DNA of 64,000 nt from Paraspadella gotoi (lineage: Eukaryota; Chaetognatha), in the NCBI GenBank assembly GCA_051294375.1, contig CM119266.1, forward strand, positions 2,659,812-2,723,811, read 5' to 3'. A model generated the notes under the pieces. It did no database searches. It was not told the DNA's origin and was given only the letters and a program-made list of their open reading frames with translations. Every line of letters starts with the position of its first letter. Position 1 is the stretch's first letter. The translations under genes and the position numbers were made by a program. Positions 32,339 to 43,900 of the stretch are shown here, in pieces.

Positions 32339-33160
32339 TTAGCAATCCGATCGCTCCCCGCCACCTTCTTTCGAAGTCACAAAGAGAAAGCCCTTTGGCA
32401 GAGCGGGCAATCGGATCGTCGTTTCCTTGACGGTCTTATCGTGGCTGCGCTCGTGTTCCTCCAGCGCGGAAATGAAGGCGAAGTTGCGGCCGCACTTGCG
32501 GCAGACGAGCAGCTTGTCGTTGGCCTCGAATTTGTGGGTCACGTCGACGTGCGTTTGCAAGTCGTAGGTACAGACGAAGGTCTTGCCACAGACTTTGCAG
32601 CCATAGAGGAGACCCTCGTGCTTCTTCCGCAAATGGGTCTCCAGATGCTGCGAGAGGGAGAAAGAAGCTCCGCAGGCGACGCAGCAATACAGCACCCCGG
32701 AATGCTGCCCTGTCGCGTGATTCTCTACCTGGCGGGCGAATCGAAACTCCCGGCCGCAGATGTCGCAAGCGTGGGTGTTGGATCCGTCGTCGAGTCTCCG
32801 ATGAACAAGCTCCATGTGGGCGACGAGACGATGGGCGAAGTCGAATCCCCGCGAACAGATTTGACAGTAGTGGCGGTCGGGCCTTTGCGTCGTGCGGAGG
32901 ATGTCGTCCGCGACGTCGAGTTTGTTGTGGGAGCGTTTGCGAGGGTTGGAAGTAGGAGCTGCGGCGGAAGCGACCCCGGCGGGTTTGGCAGCTCGCTTCT
33001 CTCCGTGGACGGCGTCGACGTGGGCTTGAATCTCTTGGTAGTTTTTCGGGAGCATCTGCTGGCAAAAGACGCACTTAACGAGGGCGTCTTTTGTTTCGTT
33101 CTTGAAGCGCAGTTCGCGCATCTCGTCGTTCAGATGGCGAGCGCGTTTCTCGCTCGCCAT
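32339..33160 (-). CDS. Six-finger C2H2 zinc-finger protein, single exon
   Basis: 273 aa from the chosen start MASEKRARH; an ATG at 33193 would add a Lys-rich 11-residue leader (MKKKTKKEKKK). The first finger is atypical (CVFCQQMLPKNYQEIQAHVD, then AVH) and sits in a module shared with the gene at 33709. A basic linker with a possible nuclear localisation signal (RKRS) follows, then five regular C-X2-C...H-X3-5-H fingers: CQICSRGF, CDICGREF, CCVACGASF, CKVCGKTF, CRKCGRNF. Probably nuclear and nucleic-acid binding; the target cannot be inferred. The GC-rich, intronless frame contrasts with its AT-rich surroundings. I know no named orthologue. Confidence 0.85.
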   Translation of the reverse strand: MASEKRARHLNDEMRELRFKNETKDALVKCVFCQQMLPKNYQEIQAHVDAVHGEKRAAKPAGVASAAAPTSNPRKRSHNKLDVADDILRTTQRPDRHYCQICSRGFDFAHRLVAHMELVHRRLDDGSNTHACDICGREFRFARQVENHATGQHSGVLYCCVACGASFSLSQHLETHLRKKHEGLLYGCKVCGKTFVCTYDLQTHVDVTHKFEANDKLLVCRKCGRNFAFISALEEHERSHDKTVKETTIRLPALPKGFLFVTSKEGGGERSDC

Positions 33161-33708
33161 TTTCTTTTTTTCTTTTTTTGTTTTTTTTTTCAATATTATA
33201 ATTTAGGCATTAATATTAATCCTACGTCGAATTTCGTCGCTTTTCATTACGACGTCTTGACATTGACCCGTATTTTGTATTTTTTTTTTTTAAACCTCGT
33301 TTTTTGTTTTGTTTTATTAGATTCTTAAGAAGAAAGCATCAATTAATAAAGATGAACCGCGACAATTCGCTAAACTGTAGCAAGAATAAATCAATGACAA
33401 TCGACAATGGGCGAGCAGAAAAACGGGGGAAAAAATATACGTAGAAATCCCCTACCGAAAAAACGTATTTAGTGTAATGTAAGGTATGAGCACGAGATAC
33501 CATTTCGGAAATTTACATCTACTCCCGAGATGAAAAAAAAAATTAATGTAAAAACGAAAAAGCTGCGTCAGCGATAACATTTATCAGTAAATGACTAAAG
33601 TCGATATAAATTACTAATTGAAATTAAAAACAAGTTGATAGAAACCCACAAACAGTTTCCGCCAGGATGACCCCAGAAGCGTATTGACAATTGGAAACCA
33701 AATGAGTT
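33161..33708. other. Spacer between the two zinc-finger genes
   Basis: No coding or repeat signal seen apart from A/T homopolymers. Confidence 0.5.
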
Positions 33709-33942
33709 TTATTGATACTGATGAGTGGTTTGAAACTCCGTCTCGCTTTTCATCGAAGTCTTGGGTTTGTGAAACTCATCGATGTGGCCCTGAATGTCAG
33801 TATAGTTCTTGGGTAAGATTCGTCCGCAAAAGAGGCAGTTGACGGCGGGACCCTTGACTTCGTTTACGAAGCGAAGTTCCCGATCGCTTATGGGACCGCG
33901 TGGGCCTTTGGTGTAAGTTTTGGCTTTGTCCTCTTCCGCCAT
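33709..33942 (-). CDS. Single-finger paralogue of the neighbouring zinc-finger gene
   Basis: 77 aa, single exon, start MAEEDKAKTYTKGPRG. Residues about 22-60 match the N-terminal module of the 32339 gene: ELRFVNEVKG against ELRFKNETKD, CLFCGRILPKNYTDIQGHID against CVFCQQMLPKNYQEIQAHVD. It ends shortly after this one finger. The two genes are adjacent on the same strand, so a tandem duplication followed by loss (or gain) of the five regular fingers is likely. It may be a short functional protein, or the 5' exon of a longer gene whose downstream exons I could not find. Confidence 0.65.
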   Translation of the reverse strand: MAEEDKAKTYTKGPRGPISDRELRFVNEVKGPAVNCLFCGRILPKNYTDIQGHIDEFHKPKTSMKSETEFQTTHQYQ

Positions 33943-34713
33943 GGTTGTGATGGGATAGGGGATAGGGGGGGGGCGGGCTGAGAAGAATTTAGGTTTTTTA
34001 TCAAGAGTAGTACGACGTCAGGAAGAGCGGGTTCAATTACCGCAGCCTAAAAAAGGCATCCACAAGGAAATCCGTTGACATATCGAAAACAATGCTGGTA
34101 GAAAAAAAATAGAATAAAATACAACTAAACATAATTATATAATAATAATTAGTTACGAATTGGTGAAGTTACGTTCTACCAATAAGCGGCAACGTAACGA
34201 TCGTAATTTATGAAAACACGATCCCGAAAAAAATGCGCGCTAATGCTTTTTTACAAAAATTAATTCTTGGCGTAAGAGAGTTTATTAAATTCTGCTATAC
34301 ATTATTCATACTGGAAAAAACTACAACAGTCAACCGCGCGAGAAAGTGGGCGAATTTTCACTTGTATGGGGAACCAAAAACAAAGTGACCAAACTGAAAT
34401 GACGGGACAACCGAAACGAAAATAAGAAACTGTATTTAGTGTACTCTTCATTGTATAATAACATTCACGGTGTTTTGCTACTTTGGAAACTAAAACTCTA
34501 ATTTACTCGTGAGTAAAAAGGAGAAAATGAGGAGAATTTAAAAATGTTTTTGTTACTTAAACATCAGGGGAGAGTTTTTCTATACATGGAACAAAAAATC
34601 TTTCGATTTCATGCGAAAAAAATCAATTGGACTCCAACCCCCAAAAAAATAAGGGTGGTGAGGTCGTTATCTTTGTTTTTTCTCTGTCACAGAGAAGAAA
34701 AAGGACATTCGAT
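33943..34713. other. Intergenic, no gene seen
   Basis: AT-rich, with a G tract near 33966-33974. It should hold the promoter of the small zinc-finger gene and the 3' untranslated region of the DBHS gene. Confidence 0.5.
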
Positions 34714-36765
34714 TTAATTCCATCGTGAGCGTTTGTTGGCAGGTTCGGGCATGCCGCCTCCCATCAGCCGTTGGGGACTCGGCTCGTCCTTGACGCCCTT
34801 CATTCCAGGTTTGGCGTCCTCGGGCGATCTCACGAGTCCGTTGCCCATTCCACCTCCCGGGCCCAAGATCCCGTCGCCGCCTCGACCTCCGGGTCCCATG
34901 AGGCCATCCCCGCGGCCACCCGGACCCATGAGCCCGTCGTCGATTCCGCGGGGCGCACCGGGTCCCATGCCCCTTCCACCCCCGCCCCTTCCGCCTCCTC
35001 TCATCCGCATCATCTCTTCCTCACGCCTTCTCATCTCCTCCTCGCGTCGCATCATCATTTCCTCCTCCCGATTCATCCCGCCTCCCCCCATCCCACCCAT
35101 CATCATCTCCCGATGCACCATCTCATGTTTAAATCTATTCTGCTCATCCTCCATGTGCCTCTTCCTCATCTCATCTCGCCTCACCCTCTCCGCCATATGC
35201 ATCTCCTCCATCCTCGCCAGCTCCCGCTGCCGCTCTTCCAGCTCTCGCCGCAGCTGCTGCGTTTGCCAGTCCTTGACGGCGAAGGACTCCTCGTCGAGCA
35301 GCCTCTCCCTAGCCTCCTTGATCTGGCTCTCCAGCTGATCGCGCTGTTGCTTCTCCAGCTCATAGAGCTGCTTCCAGCGCTGAGAGAACTCGTGGTCGAA
35401 GGTGTTGATTGCGGCGAAGCGGGGCACCGCCTCGCGGTCTCGATAGTACTCGTTGTTCTTCTTGACGGTATCCTCGGAGAATCCGTCATCCTCGTCGCGA
35501 CTCTCGATTGGCTCGACGGCGATGGGACGCGGACCCGGGGTTAGAAGGAACGCCCCGTCGTTGATCCGCTGGAGCGCCATCTGGGCGGCGTTCTTCCGCT
35601 CGAACTCGACGATCCCTTCTCCGAGAGAGCGTCCTTGCTCGTTGCAGGCGACGACGGCCCGCTCCACCTGTTGAAGGGAAACTTTTTAATTCAAAGAGTG
35701 ATATTAAGATTGGAAAATTGATTTCTTTATTCCAGAAATCAGCAGGAAAGGTGCTGGTTTCCACATCCATCAATGTACTTCGCATCTAACTTATCGCAGG
35801 GAAGCATATACACTATTATATTTTCTGTTTCAGGCTTACAGCATTTTGTAAAGCCGAGATTTCCGACGATGCCCTTAAAAGAGTTAAGGGACTACAGCAA
35901 GATACTACTCCTTACACACCTTGCCAAACATCGAGAAGGCTTTCTCCAGAAACTCGTTGGTGACAGTGGGCGCGAGGTGTTTGACACGCAACGCCGCAGA
36001 GTGCGAGGAGAAGCGAACGCGTAGGGGTCGGTGGGCGCCCTCGACCACTTTGCCGTCCAGGTCGAGCTTGGCCTTCTGTGCATGATGAAGATATTCCAAG
36101 CTGATAAGGCCGAAGCCTCGCTCTCGATTAAAGTAGACGTTGGTCGTCTCTCCGTATTCCTTGAAAAGTTCCTTGAACTTTTCCTCCGTCATGGTGTTGG
36201 GAAGGTTGCCGATGAAAAGGCGGCATCTGCCGATGAACTTTTTAGGTTCCCGTTTGACCTGAAGCTCTTCTTCGAGCATGCGTTGGGTTTCGCCAGGACC
36301 GCCGAATGCACCGCCGGGGCCACCAGGGCCGCCGTGGCCGCCGGGTCCAAGATTACGACCGCCGCGGTCGCGGTCACGGTCGAAACTTCTGTCCAAGTTG
36401 CGCGGAAATCCTCGTTCGAATGATCGGCCGCGGTCCCCGTCTCTCTCCGATTTGACGTTCGGAGAAGATCTTGGGCCCATGCCGCCTCTCTGCGGTCCTC
36501 CACCCCCGCGACCGCCTCCGCGGCCGCGATCGGCAAGACCACCTCTCATGCCTCTATCCCCCGACCGTAGGCCGCCCTTGTCGGCAAAACCGCCGCGCAT
36601 TCCGCTGCCGATTCCTCTTCCTCCGCCGCCTCGGCCTCCGCCGCCACGGCCGCCACGCCAACCGCCGCGAGCGTCGGACGGAGAAGGTGGCTCAGGCTTG
36701 ACAGTCGAGTCGGGTTTACTCGGCTCAGTCTTAGTTTCCTGTTTCTCCTCCATTTTGGAGGTCAT
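34714..36765 (-). CDS. DBHS RNA-binding protein (NONO/SFPQ/NonA type)
   Basis: Two exons: 35920-36765 and 34714-35667; 1800 nt, 599 aa. The N-terminal third is low-complexity Gly/Arg (RGG-type). RRM1 (about 179-252) has RNP2 CRLFIGNLP and RNP1 GFGLISLEY. RRM2 (about 259-335) starts RVKHLAPTV and ends EGIVEF and FLLTPGPRPIAVEP. The NOPS segment (RFAAINTFDHEFSQRWKQLY) and a long coiled coil (EKQQRDQLESQIKEARERLL onward) follow, then a Met/Gly-rich tail. DBHS proteins are obligate dimers acting in transcription, splicing, RNA retention and DNA repair; in mammals they build paraspeckles. A single gene is seen here, as in insects. Low-complexity N- and C-terminal tails suggest phase separation behaviour (inference). 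Confidence 0.95.
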
Positions 36766-37730
36766 CTTCTTTTTCTGGTTGTTTTTTTTTTCTATTATTT
36801 TTTCAGCGAAACGGAGGGGCTGAAGCCGTTGAAGTGAGATGAAAGAAAATACGAACTTTTGAAGAAAATTGATTATATTATTCGGGGTTTAGTCAAATCT
36901 ATTTAAAAGGCCGGCAAAGATGCGGCGTCGTGGATTTCTCTTCTTTGTTTACAAGCGAATGCGGGGAGGGAGAGAGAGAGAGCCGCGGCGGGTCAGTTCA
37001 ATCATTTTGATCTTCGAAGACAAAAGCGCACGACAGTTTTCGCTGCAAAAATAGAAAAAAACTAGTATGTAATTTTTACATACTTTAAAATTAAACAGAA
37101 GAAAAATATTACATAAATAAATATACATTTTATCATCGAATCATTTTTAAGGCGTACGCTCTTCGCGATATACGTAATCTACCAACACAGTCAATGGAAA
37201 TAACGAATAAATTTAGCAAAACTAATAATTCTAGCTTGTTTCGCTCGTGTTGCTGTTATGTAATAACAGTTTTAAAACTTCCAAACTTTAGTGATTAATT
37301 TAAAAAATTAATTTAATCCGTTTATTTGAAAAAAAAGAGCCTTCAAGAATATTCTATTTTATTTCCTTCCTTTCGTACAAATCCTATGAATTGGAAACCA
37401 TCGCAATTGCTAATTGTGCCAGGACATTTTATTATCACGATTGATAATCTATCTCTATCTTCGTACGTAATCTTTATGTTCCAAGACTACCTATCCTCGT
37501 GCAAAATTGGTAAAATCACAGTAAATAAATTTGATGCTAACAAAATAATAAATTAGCGAATATAAACGAAAAAGGGCGATAACAATTTTTTTTTTTGCAA
37601 TACACGTTTTCATTTCAGATTTATTAACTAATAGTTTAATTTTTTTTTATATATATTTTGAACGATTCAGTTCAAAACTTTTTCTCTTAAAATTATTTCA
37701 GTAACTAGTAGACTCAAATGATCTCAGAAA

Positions 37731-37769
<39 letters not shown>

Positions 37770-37978
37770 CATGTAATGCATCAAGAAAACTGGAGGACGA
37801 TTTCTAAGTTCTAAGAATGAGTCATTTCGGGGGAAAAATGGGGAGATGGAGTTGTAAACAAACAAAATTATTTTTGGATTTAATCTGATTTTAGAGAAAA
37901 ACATAATTTTTTCGATTGAAAAAGGAAAAAGGGATCATCATCCTCCTCCTCCTCCTCCTCCTCCTCCTCCTCGCCCCT
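36766..37978. other. Intergenic; DBHS promoter side and (AAT)n tract
   Basis: A GC-rich patch with a GA tract at 36965-36995 lies about 200 bp upstream of the DBHS start codon. An (AAT)n microsatellite lies at 37732-37767 and a (TCC)n tract at 37940-37972, immediately downstream of the cytohesin stop codon. No gene seen. Confidence 0.6.
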
Positions 37979-40900
37979 TCACGTTCGCTCGACGGAGAGT
38001 CGAGACACGAAGGCGGAGAAGATGCTCTGCGCCGACGAGGCGTTCCGCGTCGGCTCCCGCGGGGGAGGCGACGTCGTCGGCGAAAGAAGATTGCTGCTGC
38101 TCTGAGACTTGGGGTAAATGCGTGTAGAACCCTGACGCTGCTGAGTTTGTTTTGGAGGCTGCTGCTGCTGCTGCTGCTGGGAAGGTTGATGGGGACGTTG
38201 CTGTTTGGTCGGCTGAGGCGGAGGACCCGTTGGAGATTTGAGGGATTTCTTGCGTTCGACGAGAAAATCGAGAAAGGGATTTTGAGAGATGGAAGATCGG
38301 ATCACCTTCATCCATTCTTGTCGCTCTTCGTAAGTCGACGCGGAAAATCTGAGGTAAATATAAGGGAAAAAATTGGCACTATTTTTTATGAAAATTTGCA
38401 AATTACTTGTTTCACTATTTTCTATTTTTATATTTTATGAAGGATTTAGTATTTATTCTATATTATCTAATCAAATATATATTGCTTTCTTTCTTAAAAA
38501 TGTTTTATTTATCTAATAATTCAATTTGGGAAGGGGAAGTCAGTGTTGTCTTCTGAAAATAGAGGGAGCATCTATACAACACAAGGTTAGATTACTATCT
38601 GTCCTAGTTTTCTAATAGATATCACACATCATTTCTGTTAGAAAGTCATTTATGAAAAATCATAATATCTAAGAGGCTGAACAGAAAGGGGTGGGAATGG
38701 ATAATTTTTTGAAGGGGGACCAACATTATATATGATTTTGTTACCAATAGGGATAAGATTACCATGTAGAATTGTATGTTCTGATAGGGATACATACTAC
38801 GGAAAGGTCTATAGGGGCACCTTTATGTCATGAATATAATTTTAAAATACTTTAATAAAAATTATATTTTTTCTTTATCCTACTTTTTAATTATTTCTTT
38901 TTTGAATATTTTTTATCTTTTATGTTTAATAAACATTGTTTATACAATGGGAAGGTCATCAGTTGGAAACCTATACCATTCATGGATTTCGGATCTTTAA
39001 TCCCAATATACAGGTATAGGCGAGCCATCACCAAATGGTGATCTTTCATTCTTTCATCTTTCATTCTTATATTTTAAAGGTATATTTTGAATGTTTATCT
39101 TAAACAGACCAAAGCCCTGGTATCACAGCATTATTAATTTTACAGAAATTTTATTAAGGTTTTGTAATAATTTGTAAATAATTCAAATATATTAAATAAT
39201 TAGTTAAATAATAAGTTAAATAATTAAGGGTTTGTTAATGTAAAGTTAACATTAAGTTAATTAGTAAAAGTTAAAAAATAAATAAGTTAAATAAATTATT
39301 TTATAATATTATATATTATACTATTTTAAGGGAGTGGTCTTTTCATACAATTGAAACATTCTTTGAAATATTATACCACTTCATTGATAGGGAAGCCAGG
39401 TTCACTGGGAGTGAATAAATAAGACTGTGAGAGAGTCTTGATTGAAAGCTTGCAGAAACCTGCTATGTTATTATCTTGTAAGTGTGATGGAGGCCTTAAA
39501 CCAACAAAGCCTGTCCAAATTCAGGGACAAGATAGCTTATTTATAAAATGAATGGATAATTTTTATATTGGTTGTACCAATTTCATTTAATTTTATATAT
39601 ATAGCATGGTGGACTAAAAACCACCAACCGTTCATCAGCGGCCATTGGTGCCGGAGGCAAGTCATTCATCTTCCAACCCAAAGGTTCTCGCCCGGTGGTC
39701 GCCTTGCAGTTCAGAGGGACGGGGCGCTTAACCCGCCTGTAACAGTGTTACAGCCTGATCCGAAGCTCAGAGACTGCTTATATTGAATGGTTTTGTCACT
39801 AACACAATAATAATTACTGTTTCTTCAATAGTTTTTTAAATATTTTTACATATCAATAATTAATTTTTATGAGGGGGAGTTCATTGTTGTCTTTTATAAG
39901 TAGAGGGAGCATCTATACAACACAAGGTTAAGAGTGTCCTAGTTTTCTAATAGATATGATACATCATTCCTCTTAGAAAGTAATTAATGAGAATTCATAA
40001 AATTCAAGAGGCTGAACAGAATGTAATGTATTGAAGCGACTTACTTACTTACTTACTTATTGATTTATTGTAATAAAAATACAATATTAATAAAATAGTA
40101 ATAATAATAAAATGACAATAATAATAAAAGTCTTTTGTTGACACATTCTGCCGCCATCTGCCCCTCTCAAAGTAAACCAAGAAAAATAAAAGGGCGACGC
40201 TTTTTTCTGTTTAAGATCGTTGCCAAGCGACAAAAATAAAAAGACATGAAAAAGAAACGGAAAGGTTTAATCTCGATCTAAACTAAAGCCTAACAACCGA
40301 ACAACAAAATGTAAAACCGAACATTATTTGAATAAAATAATAATCATAAAAAGGAAAATAAAAATGGCGGATAATCCTGAAAACGAAAAGGACGACGAAA
40401 CCGAGGTGGATTCGGCGGTGGGAACCTTAGTCACGGTGGTAGTGGACGTCCCAGAGGTGGCGACGCAGGTCTCCGCAGGGGCGCCACAAGAGGATATTCA
40501 AGAAAATGGCCCTGGAGAAGCGGATGAAGCAGGAGAAACACCTGTGGAAACCGCAGAAGCTTCGGAAGATAACGCTGGGGCGCAGGTGGAAGCTTCCGCG
40601 GAAGAGACAAAGGCCCCCACAAAAGAAGGAACGGAAAAAAAAAACTTCGAAAACGATTCATCAAAAAATTTAGCATCCGAAGATGATAGCGGCACCGGAG
40701 AGGCGCATTCGGTGGAAGAGGAAAGGAAGGCAGAAATAGCGAATCCCGTCCGGTTGAGGAATGGTGAGGAAAGAGTCGCTCCGTCCATCGAACAAGTAAG
40801 TTTGAACTAATCAAGATCTTTCGAGTAAATATGGTGGTCAATTCGTTTCCTCTCATAAATGCACCCCAGGTTATGATCAAATCGCTGAGGGAGCAAAACA

Positions 40901-43900
40901 AAGAGTTGGAAGAAAAACTAAAAGAGCTTCGAGGAATCGCCGCGTCTCATCGTCTGGCAAAGGAACAGGAAGCCTCCCTGAGGAAGCAGTTGGAGGCTTT
41001 GGCGGAGGAGAAGGCAAAGATGGAGACTCAGCACGAAGAGGCTTTGGCGGAGATGGAGAGGATCCAGAAGGAAGAATTAGTCGGATACAAAGAGCAAATT
41101 CGACAACACTCGCTCACCATAGTCGGGATGGAAGACAGAATATCCAGAGCGAACAGGTGAGAAAGGGAATGAGTGACATAACACTATAAATTAATGTTCG
41201 CTTTTATCACTTTCTAGACAAAGTCAAGAAAACGACCTTACTACTGAGAATCAACGAGCGACCGTGATCCGACTACAGAATCGCGTAAAGGAGCTGGAAG
41301 ATCGACTCGAAGCCGGAGAGGAAACGGATGAGCCCGAAGACGCGGGCGCCTCCGCTCGCGCGGTCGACGCTTATTCGCCGAAGGACATCTACGCTATGGA
41401 ACAGCTGATCCACTTGCTCCGTCGAGAGTCGGCAGATTTGAGAGTGGCTCTCAAGGATCGCGACGCGGCCCTGGTGGCGCTCAGAAAAGATCTCGCCGGG
41501 GCTCAGGCTAAGCTATCTGACATGACAGGCGAACTGAGCGAAGAGCAAAAAGTTATGATCGAGAATCTGCAAGAGGCGGCGGAGGAGCATTACAGCGAGC
41601 TTTGCTACACCCGGGAGAAACTGGCATCCCTCTCCGAGGTGGTTGATAAACAGACGAAGGAAATCGAGAGTCTAAACGCCGACGCGCTCGCCAAATCAAA
41701 GGAAATCGCGAAGACGAGAGCGGAGACCAATTCTGCTGAGAAGCGAGCGACGTCTTTGAGAGAAGAGGTCGACGCTCTCAAGCGAGAGAGAGCCGCGATG
41801 GATGAGAAGCGATCGGAGAACCAGAGTTTGACAAAAGAATTGGCAAACATCGGCGCTCAGTGCCGAGGAGAACGCCACAACCACGTGATCCAACGCCAAC
41901 GAGAGGCGCTGAGCGAAATGCGCGCCAAGATTAAATCACTGGAGCTGGGTCGACCGCCGCCGCTGGCCAAGGACGAGGCGTTGCAGCAGGTGGCGGTGCT
42001 GAAGCGGGAACTGTCGGAACTTCGAGCGCAACAGGCTCTGACGGACAACAAGAGTTTGGAGAGGGTGGCCGCGGGGATTTTCCGGCGGAGTGCGGAAAAA
42101 TCGCTGGAGGAAGGGGAAGAGGAAAAGCTTGCGGCAGCGGAGGATGTTACAGATCGGGGAGAAATGATGACGTCGGTGGCGACGGCAACGCGCGCCGAGT
42201 TTGAACTCGAAAAAAGCGCACACAGAGAGACAATTCATGCCCTCGAGACGAGCGAGCGCGCCTACTTCAACGTCGTCCGCGCCGCCGCCTCCGCACTGGA
42301 TGTCGATGCTACCACCGCCCTCAAATCCATGTCTTACGCGGCCAAGGAAGATCGGGAAAAGCTATTCAAAGATCGACAGCGCTTAGCCGAAGCTGTTGGG
42401 AAAAGCGCTAAGACATTGACGGACAATTGGAGAAAAGCGGAAGCCGCCGTCGCTTCGTACGCGGCGGAAACGCGACGACTCAAGGACATCGAGGAGACGT
42501 CGGAGAGTTTGAAGGGGGAGCTGGAGGCGATGGCAAAGAACCTGCAAAAGGAGTTCGACGACAACAAGTTGTTAAGGGAAGCTCTACGCCGATCCAAGGA
42601 GTCTCTCAACTACGAGAAAAGGCTCAACGCTTCTATCAAAGAGAAGAAACAGTTTTATGTGGAGAACCCGAGGGCCGGAGGGAAAGGAGGAGGGTCGACT
42701 CCCTCGGGGCAATCGGCGGCATCGATCGGCAAAGAACTGGAGAAAGAAGTCGGAAAGAGAAAGTCGCTGCAGGAGGCGATGAAGAGAAAGGAGGAAGAGG
42801 TGAGGAGCCTCAAGATGGAGATGAACAAAATGAGAACCGTGCAGATGGACTCGATCAAGAGGAGGAGTTACGATCCCGATCGGTATTGAAAAGAGTTTTT
42901 TGGGATCGAAGAGAACGGATTAAAGAGAAGTTGATTATCGGTTATTCAAAGAGGCTAGTAACACCGAGCATTAAAATGCATCCAACTTTTTTTTCAGAAA
43001 AACTTATATACAATTTTTAATGGAAATATACCACAAAAATGAAAAATATTGTAAATTGTAATTTTCCAAAAAATAGTGGTGTATCTTTTTACGTATTGTA
43101 CTCGCGAAACTCACTATCAATCGACTACCTCTTTCCCTAAAACATCCCCTTAAACCCTCTCTCCACCATTTCGATCCTTTTCTCTCTCTGGACGACCGCC
43201 CGACCTGTAGACTTTGTGCCTCCCTTCGACGAGCTTTCCGTCCGGCTTCGTTTTGCAGGCTTTGATCTTTTCGATCTCCGAGTTAGCGGGATACAGTTCG
43301 AAGCAAAAGGATTTGTTCTTGTCATTCACCTCGCGCACCTGGACGTTGTTTAGAAAAAATATTGGGTGGGTCATGATTGAGATGTTTGAATGAGAAAACA
43401 AATATAAAAAAAACAAAAGTAAGCAAGACTTAACGACTTGTTTTTTTTTTAATGTTACTAAAATATCGGAATCAGAAAAAGTAAACTTACCTGCAAATTT
43501 TCAAGGGGAATTATCCCGCGCGGTTCTTTGTCCGTCGTGTATTCGAAGTAATAGAGACAATTGTCATTGAGGATAAACCAACGTCTTTTCCAGTTTTTTA
43601 CGCGACCTCCCTGAATCATATTTATTAAAGATTGTAAAAAACCCCCAAAAAAATCTTAAAAGTATAGTGATCCCGCCAGACGTTACTGTCATAAAAAATT
43701 AATGAAAAAAAACAAAAAAAAAAAAAAAAACAAATGATTGATGCGATAACGAATTATTGATATAATAGTAATTGATTGATGTAATAGTAATTGATTATTG
43801 ATACGATAATAGCCAAATATTGATGCGATGATAACCAAATATTGATGCGATGACAACCAAATGATGGATGCGATGATAATTATTCATTAAATGCGATGAA

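Noticed and set aside
32436-33328. Two long frames overlapping the zinc-finger gene (212 aa on the same strand, 295 aa on the opposite strand)
   Set aside because: Shadow frames of a GC-rich exon; neither shows domain patterns, whereas the chosen frame has six zinc fingers.
34733-36823. Plus-strand frames of 181-257 codons opposite the DBHS gene, rich in Pro/His/Ser
   Set aside because: Antisense shadows of Gly/Arg/Met-rich codons; the minus strand carries unmistakable RRM and NOPS motifs.
39600-39785. Protein frame of 72 aa in the R1/R3 repeat region
   Set aside because: Lies within a dispersed repeat with tRNA-like boxes; no conserved protein features.
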